Shown here piece after piece: positions 1-6,582 of a DNA stretch of 8,713 nt. The notes under the pieces were generated by a model. That model was not told the DNA's origin. It was given only the letters and a program-made list of their open reading frames with translations, and made no database searches. The stretch is from Planctomycetota bacterium (GTDB lineage: Bacteria > Planctomycetota > Planctomycetia > Gemmatales > Gemmataceae). Position 1 is the first letter of the stretch, and each line of letters begins with the position of its first letter. The DNA lies in NCBI GenBank assembly GCA_016200155.1, contig JACQFG010000022.1:1-8713 (forward strand). The letters are read 5' to 3'. The position numbers and the translations under genes are program-made.

Positions 1-42
1 GACGCCAACCTCTGGGATTTTTCTTTCAAGGATGACCGCTTC

Positions 43-1326
43 ATGGCAACCACGCTCGATCCGTCGCTTGCCTGGTATCAAACCATCACGCGCACGCAGT
101 GGAAGGCCCTCGTCGCCGCCAAGCTCGGCTGGATGCTCGACGCGATGGATTTCGTCATCTACATCATGGCCCTGCAAAAGCTCCAGGCGTACTTCGACTT
201 CGACAAATCGATGTCCGGGCTGCTCGGCACGGTGACCCTGCTCGTTTCCGCGGCCGGCGGGCTGCTGTTCGGCGTCGTCGCCGACAAGATCGGCCGAACG
301 CGGGCCCTGATGGCGACGATCCTGATCTTCTCGATCTGCTCGCTCGGCACCGCCACGGCGCAGACACTCTGGCAACTGGCGCTCTGGCGCGGCCTGCTCG
401 GCATCGGCATGGGCGGGGAATGGGCGTCGGGCTCCACGCTCATCAGCGAAACCTGGCCGGCGCAGCATCGCAGCAAGGCCATCAGCATCATGCAGTCCGG
501 CTGGGCTCTCGGTTACATCGCGGCGGCAGCGGTGGCGGCGCTCTTCCTCGATGTGCTGCCGCTCGGTGAGGAAGGCTGGCGCTGGCTGTTCGCGTTCGGC
601 GCCCTGCCCGCGCTGGTGATCGTGTGGGTGCGCCGCGAGGTGGAGGAGCCGGCGGTGTGGCAGGCGACGCAGACGGCCGCGGCGCCCCGGGCCAATCCGT
701 TCGCGGTGCTGTTCTCGAGCAAGTACCGGACACGGACCATCCTGGCGACACTGCTCACGTCGTCGGTGCAATTTGCTTACTGGGGGCTGTTCTTCTGGCT
801 CCCCGATTTCCTGGCCTCGCCGCCGCCCCACGGCGCCGGCCTGAGCATCGTCAAGTCGCTGGGGTGGGTGATCCCGATGCAGATCGGGGCGTACTTCGGT
901 TACCTGTCGTTCGGTTTCCTGGCCGAGAAGTTCGGCCGACGCGCGACGTTTATCGCCTTCCTACTATCGGCAGCCGTCCTGGTGCCGATCTATGGGCAAG
1001 AGGCCCGCAACGTCACGATGCTCATGGTGCTGAGTCCCGTCCTCGGATTTGTTGGCCACGGCTACTTCAGCGTTTTCGGCGCCTTGTTGTCGGAGTTGTT
1101 CCCGACCGAGATCCGCGCCACAGGGCAGGGGCTCACCTACAACTGCGGCCGAGCCATGGGCGCGCTGGGCCCGTTCACAATCGGCGCGCTGGGCGAGGCA
1201 GTCGGCATCGGCTCGGCGTTGATCTTCCTCCTGCCCGACACCAGCAAGGAAGAACTGGCGACCACCAGCACGCCGGTCACCTCAGCGGCCACGCCGGGCC
1301 CAGCGCCTTCTTCTGCGCCGCCGTGA
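43..1326 (+). CDS. MFS transporter (carboxylate/sugar-acid:H+ symporter-like) with shortened last helix
   Basis: Predicted inner-membrane secondary transporter of the major facilitator superfamily, 427 residues. Seen: motif A after the second helix (GVVADKIGRTR, 77-87) and its second-half copy (GFLAEKFGRR, 291-300), a family-like helix 1 (LGWMLDAMDFVIY, 28-40) and GMGGEW at 122-127. These resemble the aromatic-acid/sialate type of H+ symporter; the substrate cannot be read. Helices fall near 27-45, 60-82, 90-107, 112-130, 152-172, 180-197, 232-252, 272-293, 300-317, 325-347 and 366-386. Helix 12 is reduced to about ten residues (GSALIFLLPDT, 390-400), where a full helix is expected. The last 17 residues or so are Pro/Ser/Ala/Thr-rich and encoded antisense to the end of rph, so the natural stop may be lost. 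The start is supported by AAGGA at 28-32, ten bases upstream, but the frame is open to the window edge, so a longer N-terminus is not excluded. Confidence 0.9.
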   Translation: MATTLDPSLAWYQTITRTQWKALVAAKLGWMLDAMDFVIYIMALQKLQAYFDFDKSMSGLLGTVTLLVSAAGGLLFGVVADKIGRTRALMATILIFSICSLGTATAQTLWQLALWRGLLGIGMGGEWASGSTLISETWPAQHRSKAISIMQSGWALGYIAAAAVAALFLDVLPLGEEGWRWLFAFGALPALVIVWVRREVEEPAVWQATQTAAAPRANPFAVLFSSKYRTRTILATLLTSSVQFAYWGLFFWLPDFLASPPPHGAGLSIVKSLGWVIPMQIGAYFGYLSFGFLAEKFGRRATFIAFLLSAAVLVPIYGQEARNVTMLMVLSPVLGFVGHGYFSVFGALLSELFPTEIRATGQGLTYNCGRAMGALGPFTIGALGEAVGIGSALIFLLPDTSKEELATTSTPVTSAATPGPAPSSAPP

Positions 1327-2005
1327 CCCCGGCGATGCCGGCCGACCCTAGCTTCAGCAGCCGATCGAGCTGGCTGCGGCTGAACGTGGCTTCCTCGCCG
1401 GTCCCCTGCACTTCGATGAACTGCCCCGAGCCGGTCATCACCAGGTTCAGATCGACCTCGGCGTCGCGATCCTCGACATACTCAAGGTCGAGCAGCTCCA
1501 CGTCGTCGAGCAAGCCGACGCTGATCGCGGCGACGCTGTCGCGCACGATCTCCTTGATCGGCGGAATCTGATCTTTCAACGAATGCAGCGCGTCGATGAC
1601 GGCAACGAACGCCCCGTTGATGCTAGCCGTGCGCGTGCCGCCGTCGGCTTCGAGCACGTCGCAATCGATCCACAGCGTGCGCTCACCGAGCTTGTCGAGG
1701 TTGAAGATCGCGCGCAGACTGCGGCCGATCAGCCGTTGAATCTCGACGCTCCGGCCATCGACCTTGCCGGCCTTGTCGCGCGCCTTGCGCGTGTTGGTGC
1801 TGCCGGGCAACATGCCGTACTCGGCGCTCATCCAGCCCTTGCCCTTGCCGACCAGGAACGGCGGCACGCTCGTCTCGACGCAGCAAGTGCAAAGCACCGT
1901 CGTTCGGCCCATGCGGACCAGCACGCTGCCGGGAGCTTGCCGGGTGTAACGGCGCTTGAAGGTGAGCGGCCGCAAGTCGTCGGGTTTTCGATTGTGGGGA
2001 CGCAT
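1277..2005 (-). CDS. rph: Ribonuclease PH
   Basis: Phosphorolytic 3'-5' exoribonuclease that trims tRNA 3' ends (tRNA + phosphate to shortened tRNA + NDP); cytosolic, a hexameric ring in known members. The 242-residue length is normal for the family. Seen: the N-terminal DDLRPLTFKRRYT segment (9-21), GSVLVRMGRTTVLC (26-39), the phosphate-site region SVEIQRLIGRSLRA (86-99), the signature CDVLEADGGTRTASINGA (115-132), and a C-terminal helix ending in the family's usual way. The start at 2005 is chosen because residues 1-58 are conserved family sequence, although no Shine-Dalgarno is visible. The in-frame Met59 (ATG at 1831-1829) overlaps the stop of the upstream kinase frame as ATGA and may tempt gene callers, but starting there would delete the first part of the fold. 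The gene lies directly downstream of the repeat at 2021-2094 and overlaps the convergent MFS gene by 50 bp. Confidence 0.95.
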   Translation of the reverse strand: MRPHNRKPDDLRPLTFKRRYTRQAPGSVLVRMGRTTVLCTCCVETSVPPFLVGKGKGWMSAEYGMLPGSTNTRKARDKAGKVDGRSVEIQRLIGRSLRAIFNLDKLGERTLWIDCDVLEADGGTRTASINGAFVAVIDALHSLKDQIPPIKEIVRDSVAAISVGLLDDVELLDLEYVEDRDAEVDLNLVMTGSGQFIEVQGTGEEATFSRSQLDRLLKLGSAGIAGVTAAQKKALGPAWPLR

Positions 2006-4299
2006 AGGAATTGCAAAGCCCGTAGGGTGGGTCGAGGTACTCCGAGGCCCACCGTTTCAGACGGTGAGGACTCGGAACGGTGGGCCTCGGAGTAGGGCAG
2101 GAAGCCGCGCACCTGGGGGAATTCGTTGGCGGCCATCTGTTCGGTCGAGTAGCCGCTGGAGAAGAGGACGCCGATGCCGGGGGCAATGCGGGTAAGCTCG
2201 CGCAAGGTGTCCCGGCCCGAAAGGCGCGGCATGACGGCGTCGAGGATGATCAGGGCAATCCGATCCGCGTGCGCGTCGAGCACTTCGAGGGCGACGACGC
2301 CGTCCTCCGCGACCAGCACCTGGAAGCCGGCCTTCGTCAGGATCGTGCGCGTGAGCTGGCGGATCATCGGCTCATCGTCCACCAGCAGGATGATCTCCCG
2401 GTTCGAGGTCTCTGCAGGGATCGACGCTGCATCGCTGGACGCCGGCGCCGCCAGGCAACGTGGCAGGAAGATGTCAAACGTCGTGCCGCGGCCGGGCTCG
2501 CTGGCGCAGTCGATCCAGCCATTGTGCTGCTTGACGATGCTGAAGACGATGGCCAGGCCCAGTCCGGTCCCCTTGCCTTTTTCCTTGGTTGTGAAGAAGG
2601 GCTCGAAGATGCGCCGCTGCATTCCCGCCGGGATGCCGAGCCCGTTGTCGCGCACGCGCAGCCGGACAAACTCGCCGGCCTGGGCCTCGACATGGGTGGC
2701 AAGATAGTCGGCGTCGGGAATGAAATGGCTGGTTTCATAGGTGATCCGGCCGCCGCCCGGCAGTGCGTCGCGGGCGTTCAGCGTCAGGTTCGTCAGGATC
2801 TGATTCATGTGCCCGGCGTCGGCCTGCACCAGCCAAAGCTGCGGCTGGCCGCGCACATCGAGTTCGACGGAGGCGGGCAGCGTCGAGCGCGTCAGGCGGA
2901 CGACCTCGTCGATGGCCGTATTGAGATTGAGCGGCGTCGTGGCCAGGGCGGCGCGCCGCGAGAAACCGAGCAGCGTGTGGGTCAGCTCCGCGGCGCGTAG
3001 GCCGGCCTTCTCGGCGTTCCTGAGCAGCTCCAGACTCGCCTGCCAATCCTGCTTCTGGGTCAGCACGCACGAGAGGTTGCCGAGCATGATCGTCAGCAGG
3101 TTGTTGAAGTCGTGCGCGATGCCGCCGGCGAGCAAGCCGAGGGCGTCCATTTTTTGCACGTGGCGAAGCTGGGCCTCCATCTCGCGCTGCCCGGTGACGT
3201 CCCAGCAGATGCCGAGCACGCCGACGACGGCGCCCGCCTCGTCCTTGACGGGGGTCCGGCTGATGCGCACGCTGCGCGGTTCGCCGGCAATCTTCACCAC
3301 GTCCTCGGTTTCGATCGCCCTGCCCTCGCGCAGGACCTGCAGCTCGATCGCCCGGCTCTTCTCGGTCAGGGCGTTGTCGGGAAACAGCTCGCCGATGGTT
3401 TTGCCGCGCAGTTGCTCCTCGCTCATGCCGACGCCTGCGCAGAAGACGGGATTGACGGTGACGTAGCGCAGGTCGCGGTCCTTGAGGAAGATGGCCTGGT
3501 CGAGGTGGTTGATGAGGGTGCGGTAGTTGGCTTCGCTGCCGCGCAAGGCTTCTTCGATCCGCTTGCGTTCGCTGATGTCGATGAGGGTGCCTTCGAGAAT
3601 TTCCTCGCCCTCCTCGACGAGCAGGCTGACATTTTCGATGACCCAGATGGCTGTGCCGTCGGCGCGGCGCATTTGCATCTCGTAGTTGGTCAGCATCTGG
3701 CGTTCGCGCAAGCGTTCGAGGAATTCCTGGCGCACGCCGAGGTCGAAGTAGAGTTCGGTGGTGCTGCGCGTGAACATTTCCTCGCGCGAGGTGTAGCCGA
3801 ACAGGCGGGCGAAGGCGTCGTTGCAATCGAGGATTCGGCCATCGAGGGAGGCGCGGACGATGCCGGCGAGGTTGCGCTGCCAGAGCTGGCGATAGCGTTC
3901 CTCGGAGCGGCGCAGGTCGTCCTCGGTCTGGCGCAGCTGCTGGTGTGCGTCGTGGCCGCGCCGAAGATCGCGCACGCGGACCAGGCCGACGGCGGTTGGC
4001 GTCGCGGCCAGGCGCGTGAACGATGCGTGAACTGGAAACCCCGCGTCGTCGCCTAGCCCGCAGAAGAGGTAGCATCGCAAGCCGCTGCCCGCTTCGGTCC
4101 GGGTTCCGCCGTCGGCACGCACGAGTTCGCTGATTTTCCGATGCAGGAGCTGAGCGCGGTTCACGCCCGCCAGACGCTCCGCGGCCGGATTGACGTCAAG
4201 GACTTCTTCCGTGCCGGGATCGAAGAGGAACAGCGCCTCGGCCGATTGGTCGAATAAAGCACGTGCCAGTTCGCCGGGATCGCATGGGAGAGCATTCAT
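1828..4299 (-). CDS. Soluble hybrid sensor histidine kinase (PAS x3-HisKA-HATPase-receiver), receiver truncated
   Basis: Two-component hybrid kinase, 823 residues from the ATG at 4299, with no signal peptide or membrane segment, so cytosolic. Domains: PAS1 about 10-112; PAS2 about 132-250, ending in the GTLIDISERK type of linker; PAS3 about 254-375; HisKA with phospho-accepting His396 (GGIAHDFNNLL); HATPase with N box Asn508 (LNARDAL), G1 DNGLG (551-555), F box FEPFF (565-569) and G2 GTGLGL (577-582); receiver from 635 with acidic pair Asp641/Asp642, phospho-acceptor Asp687 (ILDAVMP) and Ser714/Ser715. After GFLP (732-735) the conserved Lys-Pro and last helix are missing. Residues 736-823 come from the palindromic repeat, a short spacer and an alternative frame of rph. 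The frame extends upstream to a TTG at 4398, but that stretch is not PAS-like; the ATG at 4299 lacks a clear Shine-Dalgarno. Stimulus and partner regulator are unknown. Kinase chemistry looks intact; phosphotransfer through the receiver is doubtful. Confidence 0.9.
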   Translation of the reverse strand: MNALPCDPGELARALFDQSAEALFLFDPGTEEVLDVNPAAERLAGVNRAQLLHRKISELVRADGGTRTEAGSGLRCYLFCGLGDDAGFPVHASFTRLAATPTAVGLVRVRDLRRGHDAHQQLRQTEDDLRRSEERYRQLWQRNLAGIVRASLDGRILDCNDAFARLFGYTSREEMFTRSTTELYFDLGVRQEFLERLRERQMLTNYEMQMRRADGTAIWVIENVSLLVEEGEEILEGTLIDISERKRIEEALRGSEANYRTLINHLDQAIFLKDRDLRYVTVNPVFCAGVGMSEEQLRGKTIGELFPDNALTEKSRAIELQVLREGRAIETEDVVKIAGEPRSVRISRTPVKDEAGAVVGVLGICWDVTGQREMEAQLRHVQKMDALGLLAGGIAHDFNNLLTIMLGNLSCVLTQKQDWQASLELLRNAEKAGLRAAELTHTLLGFSRRAALATTPLNLNTAIDEVVRLTRSTLPASVELDVRGQPQLWLVQADAGHMNQILTNLTLNARDALPGGGRITYETSHFIPDADYLATHVEAQAGEFVRLRVRDNGLGIPAGMQRRIFEPFFTTKEKGKGTGLGLAIVFSIVKQHNGWIDCASEPGRGTTFDIFLPRCLAAPASSDAASIPAETSNREIILLVDDEPMIRQLTRTILTKAGFQVLVAEDGVVALEVLDAHADRIALIILDAVMPRLSGRDTLRELTRIAPGIGVLFSSGYSTEQMAANEFPQVRGFLPYSEAHRSESSPSETVGLGVPRPTLRALQFLCVPTIENPTTCGRSPSSAVTPGKLPAACWSAWAERRCFALAASRRACRRSWSARARAG
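2021..2094. repeat. Palindromic REP-like repeat element at the broken kinase 3' end
   Basis: A perfect 19-bp inverted repeat, arms 2038-2056 (TACTCCGAGGCCCACCGTT) and 2076-2094, with a 19-nt loop. It is built from related units in alternating orientation: a partial unit GGTGGGTCGAGG at 2026-2037, its inverted form in the left arm, ACGGTGAGGACTCGGA at 2061-2076, and ACGGTGGGCCTCGGA at 2077-2091. A smaller hairpin (CACCGT 2050-2055 with ACGGTG 2061-2066) competes with the main stem. Short GC-rich alternating palindromes between genes are typical of dispersed REP/MITE-like elements; whether this one is dispersed in the genome cannot be told from one copy. Its right border coincides with the last native codon of the kinase receiver. 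No terminator-type T-run follows the stem on either strand. Confidence 0.8.
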
Positions 4300-4369
4300 T
4301 GCGAAAAAACCCGAGCCGCGGAGGGCGAGACAGCCAATGCGTGAATCTGGCGATGGACGGGATGGAAGT

Positions 4370-4398
4370 ACCCTAGTGTACCAAGCGTTTCCTGACAA
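4370..4398 (-). promoter_or_regulatory. Possible sigma-70 promoter of the hybrid kinase gene
   Basis: Read on the minus strand, TTGTCA (4398-4393, five of six matches to the -35 consensus) is followed after 17 nt by TAGGGT (4375-4370, weak -10). An alternative -10, TACACT, lies at 4380-4375 but is too close to that -35. It falls in the 138-bp gap between the WD40 and kinase genes. Apart from an A/T-rich run at about 4399-4406 and a weak dyad, I see nothing else in this gap. Tentative. Confidence 0.25.
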
Positions 4399-4437
4399 GA
4401 AAAAAACGCGGAAGAATTGGCGGGGTAGTGCGCGTGT

Positions 4438-5472
4438 TCAGGTCGTGTAAAGCAGCACGCCCCCCTCCGCGGTGGCGACGGCGAGCTGCCGATCGTCGGC
4501 GGACCAGACACACTGCGAAATCGCCGAGGGATGTCGGGCCAGGGCGAGCGCGCCTTGCTGTTTGCCCGGCTGCCAAAGAGCGACGACGCCGTCCTCGCCG
4601 CCGGACGCGAGCAGGGCGCCGCGATGCTGATACGTCAAGCAGGTGATGTTGTCCTTGTGGGCATCGAGCTGGATCGGCGTCGAGCCCGCGGGTCCTTTGC
4701 CCGAAAAGTCCCACACGCACGACACCGGTCCGCCGCCGGTCGCGAGGTATCGGCCCGTCGGGTCCCAGGCGAGCTCGCGCACCTTGGTCGGGTAGCCGGC
4801 CATCTGCAAGTCGTCGCCGGTCGCCAGCACCCAGAAGTGCACTGTCGAATCTTGACCACCGACTGCGATGTGCTTGCTGTTGGGGCTCCACGCGACCGCC
4901 AGCATCGAGCCGTTCCAGCCGAATTCGCGCACGGCGTTCTGCTGCTCAGGGCTCCAGAAGAACAGCTTGCCGTAAGCCGCGGACGCAAGGATGGCGTCGT
5001 TCGGCTTCCACTGAATGTCGGCGATGGTGCTGGGATGATCGGGATACGCGCGGATCATCGCCCCATCGAGGTTCCAGAGCCGCAGCTTCTTGCCGGCTGC
5101 CGACGCGAGGATGTTCGCGGTCGGACACCAGGCGACGCGTTCGACCCAGGCGGCGCCGCCGGGCATCTCCTTGAGTTGCTGGCCATTCGCCGGATTCCAA
5201 AGTCGGACCTTGCCGTCCTGCCCGGCGGAAGCGAGATGCTGCCCGTCCACCGACCAGGCGACGCAAGAGGCGCCGAAACCGTGGCCGAGCAAGTTGAAGC
5301 GAATCTGCCCGGTCTTCGCATCGAACAGCGTGATCGGCCCATCCGCCGACGCCGCCGCGATGAGGCCGAGCGGCGCCGACCATGCGAGCGACACGACGTG
5401 GCCGTCGATGGTCGCTTCCCACAGCTTCGCCAGCTTGGTCTTGCCCCAGGCGAATGGATTCAAGCGAGGCAT
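4438..5472 (-). CDS. WD40-repeat beta-propeller protein paired with CobW GTPase
   Basis: A 344-residue protein made almost entirely of WD40-like units, with no signal peptide, so probably cytosolic. Units begin near residues 24, 66, 108, 148, 189, 229, 273 and 315, about 40-44 residues apart. They carry typical strands such as CVAWSVDGQHLASAGQDGKVRLW (70-92, interior of unit 2) and LLASGGEDGVVALW (287-300). The N-terminal KLAKLWEAT strand probably closes the ring with the last unit, giving seven or eight blades. Propellers of this kind are protein-binding scaffolds; no catalytic residues are seen. It lies 70 bp downstream of the CobW GTPase on the same strand, so co-transcription and a role as its partner or client adaptor are plausible inferences. 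The start is supported by GGAG at 5482-5479, six bases before the ATG. The inverted repeat at 5484-5539 ends one base upstream of that site. Could instead be an unrelated scaffold. Confidence 0.9.
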   Translation of the reverse strand: MPRLNPFAWGKTKLAKLWEATIDGHVVSLAWSAPLGLIAAASADGPITLFDAKTGQIRFNLLGHGFGASCVAWSVDGQHLASAGQDGKVRLWNPANGQQLKEMPGGAAWVERVAWCPTANILASAAGKKLRLWNLDGAMIRAYPDHPSTIADIQWKPNDAILASAAYGKLFFWSPEQQNAVREFGWNGSMLAVAWSPNSKHIAVGGQDSTVHFWVLATGDDLQMAGYPTKVRELAWDPTGRYLATGGGPVSCVWDFSGKGPAGSTPIQLDAHKDNITCLTYQHRGALLASGGEDGVVALWQPGKQQGALALARHPSAISQCVWSADDRQLAVATAEGGVLLYTT

Positions 5473-5483
5473 CGCCTTCTCCC

Positions 5484-5539
5484 GCCGCTTGCGGCTTAGC
5501 GTTCGCGTGGCGCCGTGCGAACGCTAAGCCGCAAGCGGC
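5484..5539. repeat. 23-bp perfect inverted repeat between cobW and the WD40 gene
   Basis: Arms 5484-5506 (beginning GCCGCTTGCGGCTTAGCG) and 5517-5539 are exact reverse complements, with a 10-nt loop GTGGCGCCGT. The arms contain nested short palindromes (GCCGCTTGCGGC). The element fills most of the 70-bp gap, starting 3 bp past the cobW stop and ending 1 bp short of the WD40 Shine-Dalgarno. There is no T-run after the stem on the minus strand, so it is not a textbook intrinsic terminator, though so stable an RNA hairpin could attenuate transcription, block 3' exonucleases, or change translation of the WD40 gene. From memory, similar motifs recur between planctomycete genes. Confidence 0.85.
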
Positions 5540-5542
5540 AAT

Positions 5543-6511
5543 TCACGCCAGACACTTGCGAAACCCGTCTTCGAGCCGTTCGCGATTCAGATTGCGGCCG
5601 ATGAAGATCAGCTTGTTGTCGCGATCTTCCCCCTTGCTCCAGGGGCGATCGGGCCGGCCGTCGAAGAGCATGTGGATGCCCTGGAAGACGAAGCGGCGCG
5701 GGTCGCCCTTGATGCTGAGCACGCCCTTCATGCGAAAGATGTCGGGGCCTTCCTGCATCAGCAGTTCGCGCAGCCAGTCGTTGAGCTTCTTCTCGTCGAG
5801 ATCGCCGGGGATGGTGATGCCGACGGAATAGACTTCCTCGTTGTGCTCGTGTTCGAGTTCGCCCTCTTCGAGGAAGTTCGGGTTGATCGCCAGGACGCGG
5901 TCGAGGTCGAAGCCGTTGACGCCGAGGATCTTGTCCATGTCGATGCTGGCGTTCTGACAGCGATGGATTGGCGCCGTGGCGTTGATGGCCCGCAGTCGCT
6001 GTTCCAGGACGTCGAGATCCGCGGGAGCGACGAGATCGGTCTTGTTCAGCAAGATAACGTCGGCAAACGCGACTTGCTCTTCGGGTTCGCGCAGGTCGTC
6101 TAAATGCTGCACGATGTGCCTGGCATCAACGACGGTGACGATGGCGTCGAGTTGGAGCTTCGCCTTCATCTCCTCGTCGGAGAAAAACGTCTGTGCGACG
6201 GGGGCGGGGTCGGCGAGGCCGGTCGTCTCGATCAGGACGTAGTCGAACTTGTCCTTGCGCTTGAGCAGTTTTCCGAGGATGCGGATGAGATCGCCGCGAA
6301 CGGTGCAGCAGATGCAGCCGTTGTTCATCTCGAAGATTTCTTCCTCGGTCTGGATGACAAGGTCCTGATCGACGCCGATCTCGCCGAACTCGTTCTCGAT
6401 GACGGCAACGCGCTTGCCGTGCTGCGCGGTGAGGATGTGGTTGAGCAGCGTGGTCTTGCCTGCGCCGAGAAAGCCGGTCAGCACGGTGACCGGAATGCGA
6501 GCAGTGGACAT
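5543..6511 (-). CDS. CobW/COG0523 family GTPase, probable zinc metallochaperone
   Basis: G3E-class P-loop GTPase, 322 residues, a normal length. Seen: Walker A GFLGAGKT (13-20), the ENEFGEIGVD region (39-48), the family metal-binding CICC (66-69), Walker B-type ETTGL (95-99), base-recognition NKTD (156-159), and the C-terminal CobW_C domain (about 225-320) ending FIGRNLNRERLEDGF. Known members use GTP hydrolysis to deliver metal ions, chiefly zinc or cobalt, to client enzymes. There is no long histidine-rich linker, only acidic HEH at 221-223. True CobW (cobalamin synthesis) is unlikely, since no cobalamin genes are nearby; a zinc-handling YjiA/ZNG1-type role fits better but the metal cannot be read. 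GGAG (6523-6520) lies eight bases before the ATG. It has its own promoter-like sequence and probably leads a two-gene unit with the WD40 protein. Confidence 0.93.
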   Translation of the reverse strand: MSTARIPVTVLTGFLGAGKTTLLNHILTAQHGKRVAVIENEFGEIGVDQDLVIQTEEEIFEMNNGCICCTVRGDLIRILGKLLKRKDKFDYVLIETTGLADPAPVAQTFFSDEEMKAKLQLDAIVTVVDARHIVQHLDDLREPEEQVAFADVILLNKTDLVAPADLDVLEQRLRAINATAPIHRCQNASIDMDKILGVNGFDLDRVLAINPNFLEEGELEHEHNEEVYSVGITIPGDLDEKKLNDWLRELLMQEGPDIFRMKGVLSIKGDPRRFVFQGIHMLFDGRPDRPWSKGEDRDNKLIFIGRNLNRERLEDGFRKCLA

Positions 6512-6514
6512 TGG

Positions 6515-6535
6515 CGGAACTCCGAGGAAGTTCCG
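6515..6535 (-). promoter_or_regulatory. 7-7-7 dyad over the predicted cobW transcription start (operator or 5' hairpin)
   Basis: CGGAACT (6515-6521) and AGTTCCG (6529-6535) are perfect inverted repeats around a 7-nt centre, 21 bp in all. They cover the predicted start of transcription (about 6532) and the cobW Shine-Dalgarno (6523-6520). Such placement suits a repressor operator or an RNA hairpin that masks the ribosome site. It does not match a Zur box I recognise. Confidence 0.45.
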
Positions 6536-6538
6536 GCT

Positions 6539-6566
6539 ATTCTATCGCTGGCGCGGTGTGCCGCAA
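6539..6566 (-). promoter_or_regulatory. Probable sigma-70 promoter of cobW
   Basis: On the minus strand, TTGCGG (6566-6561) and TAGAAT (6544-6539, five of six matches to the -10 consensus) are separated by 16 nt. Transcription would start near 6532, about 21 nt before the cobW ATG. The site lies in the 71-bp gap after the TIR gene, so cobW need not depend on TIR transcription. Confidence 0.45.
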
Positions 6567-6582
6567 TGTGGCGAGAGGCCGT

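Noticed and set aside
2080..3000. Long plus-strand open frame of 306 codons opposite the kinase
   Set aside because: It is antisense to well-conserved HisKA/HATPase/receiver codons and has no family resemblance; high GC makes such shadow frames common.
3112..4056. Plus-strand open frame of 314 codons opposite the PAS domains
   Set aside because: Antisense shadow of PAS2/PAS3; its Ala/Asp/Glu-rich composition follows from the codon pattern on the other strand.
4300..4398. TTG-initiated 33-residue extension of the kinase
   Set aside because: The extension is not PAS-like and overlaps the possible promoter; the ATG at 4299 directly precedes the PAS1 helix.
4385..4409. GCGTTT...AAACGC dyad beside an A-run as a terminator for the WD40 transcript
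   Set aside because: Only a 6-bp stem with a 13-nt loop, and the T-run lies in the loop rather than after the stem on the minus strand.
4531..5499. Plus-strand open frame of 322 codons opposite the WD40 gene
   Set aside because: The minus strand encodes regular WD40 units; the plus-strand product has no recognisable domain.
5543..6511. Cobalamin-synthesis CobW assignment
   Set aside because: The family name alone suggests it; no cobalamin genes are present and the sequence fits general COG0523 metallochaperones.
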